Positions 1-12,158 of a DNA stretch of 64,000 nucleotides are shown here, piece by piece; the first letter of the stretch is position 1, and each line of letters starts with the position of its first letter. This DNA is from Ampullaceana balthica (lineage: Eukaryota > Mollusca > Gastropoda > Lymnaeidae), in NCBI GenBank assembly GCA_944989445.1, contig CALYLW010000732.1, forward strand, positions 445,741-509,740, written 5' to 3'. Position numbers and translations under genes: made by a program. The notes beneath the pieces were generated by a model, which saw nothing but the letters and a program-made list of their open reading frames with translations, did not search any database and had not been told where the DNA came from.

Positions 1-540
1 GATTTCGTGAAAATAATGAATCATGACTTAACGGGATCAATATATGAGTTACAAAAGTATAATTAATGGATAAAATTTATTCCCGATTAATTAGGGCTGA
101 AATGATACTCGGTTCGGCTACTCGGCATCGGCTGATTTTCGTATACTCGGAGATACTCGGCAATCGGCCGCGTAAGTGATGCCGATGCTGAGTATTACAT
201 AATTGCTCCAATGGCAAAGATGCACGCAGATTCGCATGCCTAAAATATTTCGTTTCGTATGGAATAACTAAATGTACCGTGTGCAGACTTGTGATTGGGT
301 ACCATTCATCCTGAAACCTAAATTTGACGCTATTACAATTGCTTTGTACTCATTGTTTCATACACAAAATGTGGCCGTGTTCAAAAGCCATTTAACTATT
401 GGTTAGAATTAATTATGAGTCAAATTTTCCCAAGGAGTTCCTAATTTTATTTTTACATTTTTATAGAGAACAGTGTGCTTTGTCTTGAGTCATATGCAGG
501 TCATGATCTGGAACTTGTAAACACATGAGAAACTTCGTTT
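1..540 (+). repeat. Partial, diverged copy of the 5567-6540 hAT family
   Basis: From about 105 to 540 this stretch aligns by eye with 5850-6310 inside the complete element at 5567-6540. Shared landmarks are the 'tcggc' rich start, GCAAAGATGCACGCAGA, 'gtatggaataac', and 'aggtcatgatctggaacttg' near the end. The GATAT-rich terminal repeat is mutated here and I see no second terminus, so this is an old fragment. No coding sequence is recognisable. Confidence 0.5.
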
Positions 541-712
541 AAAGATAAATTTTACTGTTTATACAAAGTTAAATGAGTTATTAATAAAGTTTATTTTAAA
601 AACAGAATAAAGAAATAATCATTTTATTTATAGCATAGATCCTGAAAAAAAAATCATTATTAAAACGAGAGAAAATGTGTGACGCAAACCGTGGAATGGA
701 GGTCACAAAATG

Positions 713-886
713 TAGGATAATAGCAGGTTAATACTTCTTCAAGTACAGTCAAACTATAGGATAATAGCAGGTTAATACTTCTTCAAGTACAGTCAAACTA
801 TAGGATAATAGCATGTTAATACTTCTTCAAGTACAGTCAAACTATAGGATAATAGCATGTTAATACTTCTTCAAGTACAGTCAAAC
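713..886 (+). repeat. 44-bp minisatellite, four copies
   Basis: Four direct copies of a 44-bp unit start at 713, 757, 801 and 845 (TAGGATAATAGCAGG to TACAGTCAAACTA). The first two differ from the last two by one base (GCAGG or GCATG). The last copy runs directly into CAGTCAAACCTCTCATAC, which resembles the end of a pogo/Tigger-type element, so the array may have grown from a transposon terminus. Confidence 0.9.
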
Positions 887-3800
887 CTCTCATACCTAGT
901 ATAATTTGTTCTTACTGGTTAAACGAAACACTCAAACACTCGTTATACGAAACAATCTTCCCATTAAAAATCAATGTAAAACATGATAATCCGTCCCATC
1001 CTGAAAAAAAAATATACTCATTTTTAATTTTTTAAATTAACATTTATACATTATTCAAATAAAATCACTTGTGGATCGTTAAAGAGGGAAAAACTAGAAT
1101 ACAATTTAGATTTGAAACAAAAAACGTAAACAAATATGAATTTAAGACAAATTATTCCCTTTTAACTAGAAAACTGTCCAAAGACATTTGCTTTTTGCCC
1201 ACGCTTCAAAATTTAACGGAAATGTGTCTGTCGTAACCGTTTCGTAGACATTCTTGACACTCCATTTGAAGCATCCATCTCCTTATTTGTTTTTGAGTAT
1301 AGTGCAGATCGTTGAAGTTGGCCGACTTGTAGTTGCGCATGGTTTTTCATTTCATTTCAACAGTTATTTTTTGTGTCTCTTATGATTGTCTTCTATGTTT
1401 TTTTTCAGAACTCATTTTAGCACAGGCTATTACACTTTGCACATAAAAAAAAATTACGAATACTGTCTGAATACAAAACGTGTTTAATCGGCTGATAACA
1501 CACGAAAACAGTACGCTAACAGACCGAGTGCAGAATACACAGAATAATACATCGGGGTGGAAGTGCCGGCTCAAAAATGAATTGCCAGGAGGCCGTTAAG
1601 AGCCCTTCGTAATGTTAGCTTGTGATAAACACATTTGACTATTATCAGCTATCTCTAATTGAACGGCCATTGCCCTATACCAACACTTCCTTGCCATTGA
1701 CTAGAAAACCATCCCCACCAACCCCCATTCACGTCCAGAGTAATACTTCCCCACATTCAATGACCAATCACAGCATCTCTAAGACAACAGCCACGAGTGC
1801 GACTGACCAAGGGAGTTAATGGAAATGTATTTCCGGTTGTTTACGAAAATTATTCATGACGCAAACGTGTTGCATCACGAGACAAGGGTGAGCACATCAT
1901 CCCAAATAGCGGGTAAGGTCACAACCCCAGCAAGTCACCTCCAGAGTGCCCTCTACAAACTAGACGGAGGAAAGGAATTTGTTTTTATTGTTCAAAGCCC
2001 AAGCTTTGTCACTGAATAAAATCATTTGTGTATGTGTGTGTGTGTGGGGGGGGGGCAAAATATAATACACGTATAATAATCTCAAAAGCTAACAGTTTTT
2101 AGATACATTAAATACACTCCCAGTCAATCCATGAATAAATGCAATTTAATCTTAAGCTGACATTTTCAGAGCCTTGATTGAATCTTTAGAGTGGTCTTTA
2201 GCTTAAGATGTGTGCATTAGATATAGTGGATGAACTTGCGGGGTGCTGACATTTAGCCGAACTTGTCACGGGTTGCTATTCACTGAGCCGGAAGCAACGT
2301 CTGTCATCCCGACAAACTGCAGGTTAACCAGTCATGTATTTACATTGATCCATGACAGAGGAGCTAGAACCGTCATAACAGTTGATGGTAATAGAACAGT
2401 TCGGGATCAATTACGCGATTGGAAAAATATAAACAAAAATTACTTGAACCTTAATTCATTCCATCTACCACTATCCTATCTTCAGAGGCAGCCCATTAGT
2501 TATTCAGTATAAAAACAACAAATAAGAGAGCCCATTAGTTGCTCCGCATAAAAACAACAAAGGGAGTCCATAATTTGCTCCCTATAAAAAACAACAATAA
2601 AGAATCCCTATCACGCGAGAGCTCAGCTCACAAGTTTAATATTAGATGCCGCTGTGTATTCAATCACAGATTGGCCTCTCAAACAATACAATTTAATTCA
2701 TTGAAGCGCTGTCTATTTTGGGATTTTTACTACACGGCATAGTTTGTCTGATCGAGAAGGGGCCGGGTGGGTGGCTTATTTTCTTATTAGTTTCCAATAA
2801 CATGAACGCGAGACTTGGACCAGAAACCCACTCGGGGGTGGGGGAGGGTGGCGTCAAGGAGGTAGGAACAGAAAACAGCCATATAACTGTTTTCGTTTCT
2901 AGGTAGAAAAGGTGGGATGGGGATCAACAACCCCGGACATCTTCCTTCTCTCCCCCCCCCACCACTGCACAGGGCAATTGTTACAAATCACGTAGACAAG
3001 TGAGCACAGCAACAGTGAGAAAGTGGCGAGGACAAGTACCACTGGAAACAAACACACAATTTCAACGTCCATCATATATTTTATAGAAACTTGGAATCAT
3101 AACTATAACATAGTGTTCACCAAACACAGAGATTAAACGTGCAGTAACAAAGTGAACAAGGACTAAGACAATGTGTTATTGTAAATTGTACTACCTTAGT
3201 ATTGGTGGACGGCCAACTAAAACCATAAACACACCCCGAATGTTATTGTCTAGAAACACAAAGTCCAAATGATCTGAAATTGAAGATACGTTTCTCCTGG
3301 CTCACAAATCAAACCGGATCAGGCCAATACCTTGTCACAGGAATTCGTCCACCTCAACGCCGATTGTCTAGAAAACCCACACGTTCCACACACTATCTTA
3401 TTGACAAAAATATATACCGACACGAACGCCAAGGTGCTGCTGTTCCACCAACCTGAGTGCACACGGCAACCCGAGCCTTTCCATGTACCCTGGTCTGGTA
3501 TGTCAACAGTGGCGGTAAGAAAATATCTGTACAAGGCACCCCCCCCCCACTTCAACCACCCGTCAATTCATAAATTGGCAGACAGCCACGGGGGGACCTC
3601 CCCCCCCCGCTGTTCTGTGCTACACACCAAAACAACAACCCCAGTAGTAATATGGACATGATGATGATGATACCCTAGCATGGAGCAGCTGAAGATGATA
3701 ACGCACGCGAACAAGGCAGGTCAAACAAGGTGCAAGGGAACAACATGGAGGAGATGAAAAGGTGACTTAAGTGTAACTAGAATATTATAACAATGTATTT

Positions 3801-4929
3801 CATTTTAGTAGAAAAGACCAAAATCAGAAAACAACCTGTAACTATAACAAAAGACAACTATGACCTATGTTGAAGCACAAACTAATGTTGGCCTAAACAT
3901 AAAAAGCAAAATAAAACACTGGATTCTCAGAGTAGCCAATGTGGACAGTAGCCTTTACAATGGTCAAAACCCAGGGGGGGGGCAAGAATTTTTACCAACA
4001 TACTGAAAGGCATGGAAGAAAAGTCATGTTAAGTTCAACATTCAGTACACCATGTAAACAATGATCTGCGCATTGATAAATACAAGCGAAAGAAACAACT
4101 AAATGTTCTGTTATTCATAAGGTTCCCTCAGATTCAACCCACCAAACACACACCCTCTAATAATGAAAACTCCCCCAGAGGTGGACAGGCACGGAGACCG
4201 CCTTTTAAGCATAAAAACAAATGAACATGGCACGTCACAAGTGTTTAAAACACACAAGTGCTCAATATAAATACAAGCCTCTGAAATTACAAAAAAAATC
4301 AGTTGGCCTGCAATAATTAAATTATATACAGCACGCTAAAAGATGCAAACTATGCACTTAAATTCTTAATACAATCAGGTTGTGAGGTAATCACTGAGGT
4401 AGTTACTCAAGGCAAGTTCATCCAGTGATATATAACACAACTATAAGCTACATAAACCTGCCAAGTGAAAATCATGTTTCCAGTTCTCATGCATTGCATC
4501 TTGAAGACTAATGAGGACCAACAAAAATCAATGGCGCCTGTCTTCTGATCTTCAAATTTAAGAATTTCCCAGATACTGTTCAATTCAGCCATAGCTTACT
4601 GATTAGATGAATTCCTGTACTATTAATTCTGGTCATGTTTCTGTTCAAATAATATCAATGATTTGCACTGCTGGAAAAAGCTGAACAACTTCATTTGCTG
4701 ACATTAAGTCAAAGCATTACTTTTACTAGTGGTCACCAACAAATCCTAGTGAGAAAAAAATAGTTGTAACACCAAATACTTAAATTATGTAATAATTGAA
4801 TTTACATTTTAACACATATCAGGCTTGATTGATCATAAGCACATGACAGTACAGAAGATTCAAGGATGGCAATATAATTCAATTTGAACATTTTGTATGG
4901 CTTGACTTTCTCAAGTAAAGGGTTTTAAC
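887..4929. other. No recognisable gene; simple repeats only
   Basis: Short open frames occur on both strands but none matches a family I know, and none has convincing splice sites. The stretch holds a small GT/G run near 2030-2055, three loose copies of a roughly 38-bp unit at about 2491-2600 (motif CCATTAGTT followed by ATAAAAACAACAA), several G or C homopolymers (2945, 3541, 3600, 3973) and an ATG-triplet run at 3658-3670. Confidence 0.4.
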
Positions 4930-5198
4930 TAGGGCTGCGGAAATTATCGATTAATTCCTCGATTAATCGTTAAAATTTTTATCGATTAAAATAATTTTAA
5001 TCGATAAAAATTCAATTAAAATTTAAGAAAGTATTTATATTTTTTAAGAATTTTTAGTAATAAATAATAAATTATTAATAATACATGTACTTTATATATA
5101 TATATTTCTTTACATACAAACATCTCCCGCGTAATATTAAAATTTATTTTATTAATTTATGTTGACCGGCAGACGTCAATTATAAAATGGCTGACAGC

Positions 5199-5375
5199 CA
5201 GAGCCGTATTTACAGCATTTTAGGCCCCCGGGCAAAGAAATAGTGTTGGGCCCTTCCCCCGCAGGAATAAAAAATGAATATACATAATATATATAAATAA
5301 ACATTCCCATGGGGCCCATATGCTCGTGGGCCCCCGGGCAAATGCCCAACAGGCCTATGCGTTAAGACGGCCCTG
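5199..5375 (+). mobile_element. 177-bp hAT-type MITE (family M1)
   Basis: Terminal inverted repeats are CAGAGCCGTATTTACA and TTAAGACGGCCCTG. Flanking 8-mers are CTGACAGC and CTGACTGC (7 of 8 match). The interior is GGGCCC-rich with a central AT stretch (AATATACATAATATATATAA). This copy is the empty-site reference for the split copy at 40278-47044. It has no coding capacity. Confidence 0.85.
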
Positions 5376-5454
5376 CTGACTGCATCAGCGCAGATAATTT
5401 AAACATATAACTAGAAAGTTGAGCAAATATGTTGTTTTTAAGCTAACTGCGGAT

Positions 5455-5566
5455 GGCAAGAAGTCGAAGATGGTGAAAACCTTTACCGTGTCCACTGCCA
5501 TAAACAATTCTCTTTTAAAGGATCAAATACATCGCTGACGTACTTCAGCACAAATCAAGTATCAAC
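5455..5566 (+). pseudogene. Degenerate BED-type zinc finger of an hAT transposase
   Basis: In one frame the bases read as WQEVEDGENLYRVHCHKQFS followed by FKGSNTSLTYF. This resembles the BED finger found at the N-terminus of hAT transposases: a tryptophan, then C-x2-C, a KG-S-T-S-L helix, and a C-terminal H-x-H. One expected cysteine is replaced. The helix continues after the nested element at 6549, where HGHE appears just before a stop. Known of the family: the finger binds transposon ends. Here it is a fossil, cut by the 5567-6540 insertion. Confidence 0.5.
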
Positions 5567-6540
5567 TAGGGGTCTACCGATATATCGGCCCAGCCGATAT
5601 ATCGGCACCGATATCTGGATATCGGCAATATCGGTATCGGTAGCATGTAAAGGTCCCGATATTGACGTCACCGATATTTCATAAAAAAAGACATTTTGAC
5701 AAAAAAAAACGGAAACAAAAAAACTATCAGTAAGATTTACAATATCTCGACAAATTAATATATCGACCCCGATACCGGTATTGAAATAGTCAAAAGAGTC
5801 CTAGTATTAATATGTGCAGCCACGATACAGTGTGCTATGTGCTTTGATATTGTTTAGGTATCGGCCGATTTTCGTATACTCAGAAATACTGTGTAAATAG
5901 TGCCAATGCCAAGTATACCGTAATATCTCTAATAAATGTATAACATGTAAACATTATGTTCACGTAATTGCTCTAATAGCAAAGATGCACGCAGAATCGC
6001 AGATGTCTAAAACATTTAGTTTCGTATGGAATAACAAAATGTACCGTGTGAAGACTTGTTGTCATTGGCAACCATTCAACCTTCAACCTCATTTTCATTT
6101 TATTACTATTAGATCTCATTGTTTCATTCATAAAAGGTGGCCGTGTGCAAAAGCCATTAAACTATTGGTTAGAATTAATAATTATGAGTCAAGGTTGAAG
6201 TTTCAAAAGATCTTCGTAATTTTGCTTGTACATTTTTATTAAGGACGGTTCGTTTTGTTATGAGTCCTATGTAGGTCATGATCTGGAACTTGTAAACACA
6301 TCAGAAACTTCGTTTCGGGAAAAAAAAATCGGTAATATCGGCAAAACTGGATATCGGCTGACCCTTTAATTATAAAATATAAATAATTACGAGTGATAAA
6401 TTTAAGAATGACGTCATCAAATATGACAGCTGTTATTTTTGTCCTAACAAATACTCATATCGGCACTCATATCGGAAAAAAAAATATCGGTAATATCGGT
6501 ATCGGCAATATCGACAAAAAGGCATATCGGTAGACCCCTA
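5567..6540 (+). mobile_element. 974-bp non-autonomous hAT element
   Basis: Inverted ends TAGGGGTCTACCGATAT and ATATCGGTAGACCCCTA are perfect over 17 bases. The 8-bp target duplication GTATCAAC is also perfect (5559-5566, 6541-6548). Subterminal regions are packed with 'atatcgg' and 'ccgatat' motifs in both orientations, typical transposase-binding architecture. The open frame at 5985-6242 (85 codons) sits in the conserved middle but is not recognisable, and I do not call it a gene. The fragment at 1-540 is a relative. Confidence 0.9.
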
Positions 6541-6766
6541 GTATCAACACATGGTCATGAAATATAGTTCAAAATATTCTTAATTTTCAATGTCCGTGAG
6601 AAATGTTTAGTTTAATGACGCCATAAATTTCTATTTTTGGTTTTAATCGAAATTATCGATTAATTAATCGATAATTTTTCAAAAGGTTATGATTAAATTT
6701 AAATTAATCTATAACAGCCCCAGTTTTAACAGATTATACAAATTCTGACACATCAGAATCTTAATA

Positions 6767-8207
6767 CAGTCGAACCCACTTACCTCGAGCTCGGTTAGCT
6801 CGAACACCCCACTATCTCGACGTTTTTTATTGGAACCGCCAAATTCTCTCTGTGTCTTAGCATTTTTTCATCGGCTAATTAGATTTTTCTAAGTCGCCGA
6901 AACCTAATACCTCGAGCACAAAAGAGGACCAAATTTGCAACTTAACGCAATGCATTTTTAGTTGAAAATAGTGTTGACATCTGGCTTTCTTCGAGACTTC
7001 CGGCTATTGTGTAATGCTACGAGATTTCAATAAAAATTACCGGGTGTTATTATCTTCTTTCTTTTTCGATCCATGTGTGAATTAGATGTATTCACCCGAG
7101 GTGCCCTGTAAATAGGCGTTAGCGATCTTTAATCCATCATTATTTCGCATTGCATGTTATATTATTATTAAATTTAATTCATTTACTGATGCATTGATCA
7201 TTTTATTTTTTAAGATAAACGAATATCTTTAGAATTGAAAATAAAGGTTTGTATCGAGAATCGACGGTGGTTTTTATATAATTAAATAAAAAATTATTAT
7301 TCTTTTAAAAGTTTGTTGTCATTGTTGTTGCTTTGTTACCAGTAAGATACGTGACTTTGACACTAACACGCGCGTTACGATGAAATCAAATCATTTTCTT
7401 AATATTCCAGTACATTTATATTATATAATATTATTAATATACACGTCATCACTTTTGTAGGTCGAATTCTGATAAGGAATGATTTTTTTAAAAATTCGCT
7501 TAGACTTAGTTGCCGGCCGAGGTCTAACACACAGCCCACAGCGTGCTGTGATCAACAGTCAAGGCCGCAATAGTTTTGATTTATATTACTACAAGACTGA
7601 GGAAATTCGAGAGCGTTCTGATAGTAACAGATATCCTGCACGTCAAAAGCATTAAACTTAAAATTACCATATGATATGTCTATTTTTTATTCGCTGATTC
7701 GACGGGACTAGGCGAGGCGTAAACTTTGACCTTCTAGCGCATGCGCAGACGATTATAAACTGGTAACGTATTTTTAATTAAATGGAATCGAAACATGACA
7801 GAGACGTAATCAAAGTCCTTTACTTCGGCATAAATATATATATATAAATTCCAGATTAGTCATAAATTTTCCCTGACTTTCAAGGCCGAGAATTTTTTTT
7901 AAAGAATTCCCGACATTTTCCCGTTTTCATGAGTGGGAAACATGGTTACATTTAAATTTTAAAAGGTCCTAAAAACGAACGGTCATTACAACCTTAGGAA
8001 AGAGTGAAGAAATATTAGGGTTCCGATACGATTCCGATCAATCGTCCCATCACTAATTAACGCTAACTAATTAATCATGTACATAAAGAAATTTCAAGCA
8101 CATGTTAATATTTTGCCGCCATATTGGTTTTCGTTTTAACTCGATCATCGGTTATGTCAACGCCATTTTTCACGCCCCAACGCCGTCGACTTAACCGGTT
8201 TCGACTG
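6767..8207. mobile_element. pogo/Tigger-like (Tc1/mariner) element, 1.44 kb
   Basis: The termini are CAGTCGAACCCACTTACC on the left and GGTTTCGACTG on the right (inverted CAGTCGAAACC), each next to a TA dinucleotide, as in Tc1/mariner insertions. Motifs of the type GGTTAGCTCGAA recur inside the left end, which fits pogo-like termini. No DDE transposase reading frame could be found; the interior is AT-rich and decayed. Strand cannot be set. Confidence 0.6.
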
Positions 8208-8495
8208 TACTAATATCTTACTTAAACTACACTAACGGATATATTTGGCATTGTCTTAATTTATAAATTGAATAAACATTGAGATTACTACTTAAATGTA
8301 AACATTAACGGTCTACTATTACTATAATTACAATCTACTATCCTGAAGTAAGATTTACTAATAAAAGAAATAGGTCATGTTCTAATTCTATGAATAAATT
8401 TATCATAGCAGACAGATATTAGGAATAAAATTAATCCTTCAAACCTTATGAATATTTTTTTTAAAGCTAACATTAAGATAAGACTAAGTGACTAA

Positions 8496-8740
8496 GGGGC
8501 CGTCCATAAAGTACGTCACGCTCCAGAGGGGGGAGGGGGTGTAAGAAATCGTGACAGTTTGTGACAGGGAGGGGTCCGGCCATGTGTGACGTCACGGTGT
8601 TTTATATTAAATTTTAATTATTTTGTTAATCAAAAACAAAATTTTTGTTGGAAAGTGTGACATACTTTAGTTTCGAGAATTGTGACAGTGGGGTAGTTAA
8701 AAATGGTCAAAAATAGCGTGACGTACCTTATGGACGGCCC
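8496..8740. mobile_element. Palindromic MITE, GGGGCCGTCCATAAAG family, copy 1
   Basis: Both ends carry the same sequence inverted: GGGGCCGTCCATAAAGTACG at the left and GTACCTTATGGACGGCCC at the right, with GTCACGC just inside. About 245 bp, no coding sequence. Further copies lie at 14153-14408 and 47409-47674, and a decayed half copy near 14040-14070. The target duplication is unclear, so I do not assign a superfamily. Confidence 0.75.
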
Positions 8741-8944
8741 TTAAGATATAATGAACCTAATATTTAATGAGCCCAAATACTTATAAGCCAAAACTTGGAG
8801 AGTTAAAAACTGATTCTGATTTCATTCAAGTGGACTTGTAGATCAAGTCATTTCACACAAATTAAACATAACCATGACCATTCATTTGACATTTTAATAT
8901 GCGAAATAACTACTTTCACAGCAGCGGACTACATAGCAAAACAA

Positions 8945-9505
8945 ACAAATAAAACAAACCCGTAAAAACAAAGTTTTTGACTATAAATCCCTTATATATG
9001 AGACATAACTAACAGTATTGATTATTTTCAAACATTTACAGACTTATTCTGTCTTAACACAAGTTTGCTTCCTAACCCTAGGGGGGAGGGGTGGGTGGGA
9101 GGGGCAGAGGGGAAAAGTCTGGTCACCGATTCGCTTGACCGAGCTCAGAGTGACACGTAAAATGTAAACAAAAGCGCACCGTCGTTTCGTTGGGTCGCCT
9201 CAATGCTCAAACTTTCACGTGGCAAAAAAACAATAACAAATCGTGAATTTAAATTACATACCTCATATAAGGATAAACTAAAAATGCATTAATTTAATTA
9301 CGGTACGTTCGATCGATCTGAAATTTTGATACGATGCATTGTTAGGTAAGACGGGTCCGTGTGCCAAATTTCAGTTCGATCGGATCATTGGAAGTGGGTC
9401 ATTTTCGACTTTTGTTTTTCCGCCCGCCGAGCCCATGAGATGATGAGAGAGAGAGAGACAGACAGAGAGAGACGGCGGTGAAGTTAATATAAGGGATTTA
9501 AAAAT
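8945..9505 (+). repeat. Interspersed repeat family Q, full-looking copy
   Basis: Starts near CCCGTAAAAACAAAGTTTTT, continues AAATCCCTTATATATGAGAC, and ends with a GA-rich tract and AAGTTAATATAAGGGATTT. The AAATCCCTTATAT near the start is the inverse of ATATAAGGGATTT at the end. It contains the motif TTCAGTTCGATCGGATCAT. Other copies are at 38812-39130 (partial), 43795-44395 (inverted) and 45315-46378 (tandem). The class is not known to me. There is no reading frame. Confidence 0.6.
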
Positions 9506-9911
9506 AGCAAGTGTTCAAGTCTCATAATAAAAAAACCCAAATTTCGTCCAGAAATGGATTTCTTTAACAGCATTAGACATTAAAATGTCTGAGTTTATCC
9601 TCAAAACTCCTGATTAGTCGATGCATATTAAGCCTGGGGGATGAGTTTCAAAAGAAGAAGACTACTTATTATATATAAATTTTATTTCAACAGAACCAGT
9701 TTTAATGTAGCTAATCTGTGATACAAAACAGCACTAATTTTTTTAAAAAAATAATAAGTTTTAGCACACTGTGAAGCACACTTTGGACTAGCATAAAGAT
9801 TTTATTGTATTCACTGCATTCTAATTTTTTTTAAATATCAAAGCATTAAATTTGACAGTTCACTATGCTAACATCCAAAATAATTAAGCCAGCTATTTCT
9901 GAAACAGGGAG

Positions 9912-10150
9912 AAACGATGGTCGAGTGGCAAGCAATCTCCACTGGCATACTGAGAAGGAAGGTTTGAATCTCTGCAAAGTCAGGGAATTGCTCCCTTAAT
10001 AAGGGTGTCCCTGTGTCCACTCAGCTTTGAGACTAGGGGAAATGAAGGTGGCTGAGGATTGTGTCACATTTCCCATAGCCGTGGCCTGTAAAAGCTTGTT
10101 CACTTGCAAACAGGCCAGAATGTCTTATGAACCTATAGGCCACCTTTAAT
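9912..10150 (+). repeat. tRNA-derived SINE, forward copy
   Basis: The head shows a pol III A box (TGGTCGAGTGGC) and a B-box-like GGTTTGAATCTC. It is followed by the body seen in the other copies: GGGTGTCCCTGTGTCC, then ATAGCCGTGGCCTGT. The LINE-related 3' tail seen in sibling copies is not evident here. Same family as 12515-12755 and 38739-39490. Confidence 0.7.
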
Positions 10151-10305
10151 GCACGGGTCAATTATAGGCTCATAGTATGCTAATATACCATATATGTCAT
10201 ACATAGTGATACTGCACATGAAAAATAAACATCAACAAGATGTAGAAAAGAGGGGTTTGTTGAATGGAAAATTAAAATATTAAAAAAATCTTTTTTTTAA
10301 AAACG

Positions 10306-10647
10306 ACACGCTTTTATTTACATATAGAAAGTGCACTAAAAAGAAGAAAATAAAAATGTTCAATCCGTGAACATATCGACTGCACATAAAAGCATGGGGC
10401 GCCCATCACCGTGTTGGACATTATTCGCACTGCCAAAACCGTGCGAATACCGCTTACCAACTAAAAATGCATTGATTTAATTACGGTAAATTCGATCTAT
10501 CTGAAATTTTGATACAATGCATTGTCATCCACGATCTATCTGTGGTAAAATTTTGAGATCTCTAGGACCACCAGAAGTGGCGTAATTTTACGTTACAAGA
10601 TTTGACGGATACAACATACAAACAGTGTGACTTAAATAAAAGCGTGT
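10306..10647. mobile_element. Unclassified TIR element, family R
   Basis: Perfect 15-bp inverted ends: ACACGCTTTTATTTA (10306-10320) and TAAATAAAAGCGTGT (10633-10647). The interior carries ATGCATTGTCATCCACGATC and CTATCTGTGGTAAAA, shared with 44540-44610 in the second copy (43763-44701). An AAAAAATCTTTTTTTTAAAAA stretch lies just outside the left end in both copies and may belong to the element. No coding sequence. Confidence 0.6.
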
Positions 10648-10845
10648 AAACAAGGGGGGAAGCATAAACAAAGGTAGAGTCGAGTAATTCTTGGTAAAAA
10701 TTCTATTAAAACCTATTTTATCTTTTGTTACCAGATCCTTTTTATAAATCAGAAGCTTCCAGTGTTCAGGGCTTAATGTCAATTAATAAAATAAAAGAAG
10801 TTTTCTAAAATACTGAGCAGCTATGTAAGTTTTAGGCTGACCTAA

Positions 10846-11706
10846 TTTAATTTATATAAATGATTTACCCAACAACATCTCAACAGGTACAAAAGTTAGG
10901 TTATATGCTGATGATTGTATAATCTATAGAACAATTAAATCAGAACAAGATAGCAAAATTTTACAAAAAGACTTAGATGACTTGATAAAATGGGAAACTA
11001 ACTGGAGTATGTCTTTCCACCCAGAAAAGTGTCAACTGTTAAGAGTAACAAAGAAAAAGAAACAAATAAATTCAAAATATTACATTCATGGAAAAGAACT
11101 GACCCAAACTAAAGATGCAAAATACTTAGGAGTTTTAATAAATGAGAAACTATCATGGAATCCCCATGTCAATGAAGTTATTAAAAAATCAAACAAAACC
11201 TTAGGCTTTATAAAAAGAAACTTTAACAAATGTAATAGAGATATAAAACTAAAATGCTACCTCACTTTGGTGAGACCTGTACTAGAATATGCATCTTCTG
11301 TATGGGACCCATCCACCAAAGAAAACATTGATAAACTAGAACAAATTCAAAAAAGAGCTACCAGATTCATTACTGGAGAATATTCAAAACTGACAAGAAT
11401 AACACCATTAGTTAAATCATTAAACCTTGAAACACTAGAGGATAGAAGAACCAAGAGCAAAGTAGTAATTAGTAATCATACATAAAGCAATTAATTCTAA
11501 TTTAGAAATACAACACAAAGATAACTTAATACAACCCTCAGATAGACATAAGGATAAAAACACCTTTCTTATTCCGTATGCAAGAACAAACACATACAAG
11601 TTTTCCTTCTTCCCGTCCGGAATTCGGGCGTGGAATGGGTTGCCTGAACAATCCAGGAAAACCAACACTTTATCAACATTTAAATCTCTAATAAAAATGC
11701 AGGACT
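10846..11706 (+). pseudogene. LINE reverse transcriptase, C-terminal half, frameshifted
   Basis: Translation starts around YINDLPNNIS and includes the catalytic YADD box (YADDCIIY, about 10901-10924), then FHPEKCQLL, LGVLINEKLSWNPHV and YASSVWDP. These are typical of the palm end and thumb of non-LTR reverse transcriptases. A 7-base duplication near 11465-11480 (TAGTAAT twice) breaks the frame after KSKVV. Downstream, the FSFFPSGIRAWNGLP tail is readable only in a shifted frame. The upstream RT motifs and any endonuclease domain are absent. It cannot make a functional enzyme. Confidence 0.9.
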
Positions 11707-11780
11707 AACCAACTAAACACAAACCATAGATAAGCGTAGGACGCAATAATCTTCTGTGAACAGATAAGATAAGATAAGAC
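10846..11780 (+). mobile_element. 5'-truncated CR1/jockey-like LINE, copy 1
   Basis: From 10846 to the 3' end this copy is nearly identical by eye to the copy at 27251-28582. It begins in the middle of the reverse transcriptase, the usual sign of incomplete target-primed reverse transcription. The 3' UTR has GCGTAGGACGCAATAATCTT and ends in short AGATA repeats. A roughly 20-base block (TATAGAAGGAGCGTCTG) present in the other copy is missing here. Confidence 0.9.
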
Positions 11781-11992
11781 CTACAAATTACAGTACTAAA
11801 TCTTAAATTTAAGCTGTAATAATTTTACATTCTGTGGTAAATGCAGTGTTTCGTGATTAGCCTACCGATTAAGATCACTGAGAACCTCTTTGTTCATATT
11901 TTTCTCCAGCCACAGAGCAAACATGCTTTTCTTTGTACACCACGGACCACTGCATGTACATAGTACTAGCCTTTACTTTAATTAAAGGAAAG

Positions 11993-12158
11993 CGTTATCC
12001 CCAGAATTCTGCGAACAATTTTCAACGTTATCCCCAGAATTCTGCGAATAATTTTCAACGTTATCCCCAGAATTCTGCGAATAATTTTCAACGTTATCCC
12101 CAGAATTCTGTGAATGACTCTCGGCGTTGATGGGAGAATTCAGTGAACTATTCTCAAA
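11993..12158 (+). repeat. 33-bp palindromic minisatellite A, left arm of outer foldback
   Basis: Units start at 11993, 12026, 12059 and 12092, with a decayed fifth at 12125. The core is CCCCAGAATTCTGCGAATAA: the decamer CAGAATTCTG is a perfect palindrome, and GTTATYC to GAATAA extend the dyad. Open frames through this array are repeat artefacts. Confidence 0.9.

Larger units (their letters stand above)
4930..6722 (+). mobile_element. hAT-superfamily element with two nested insertions
   Basis: The ends are TAGGGCTGCGGAAATTATCG on the left and ATAACAGCCCCA on the right, which are inverted to each other over the outer bases. The 8-bp target duplication GTTTTAAC is perfect (4922-4929 and 6723-6730), as expected for hAT elements. 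AT-rich subterminal motifs of the type ATCGATTAAT recur at both ends. Inside lie a degenerate BED zinc finger and two later insertions at 5199-5375 and 5567-6540. Without them the element is about 640 bp, so it is a non-autonomous remnant. A sister copy is at 48024-48803. Confidence 0.85.

Noticed and set aside
3319..3661. Opposed frames of 78 and 109 codons
   Set aside because: They overlap on opposite strands, lack known motifs and splice signals, and contain homopolymer-derived residues (Pro runs from C-tracts).
5985..6242. 85-codon frame in the 974-bp hAT
   Set aside because: It starts inside a non-autonomous element, shows no transposase motif, and the related fragment at 1-540 does not keep it open.
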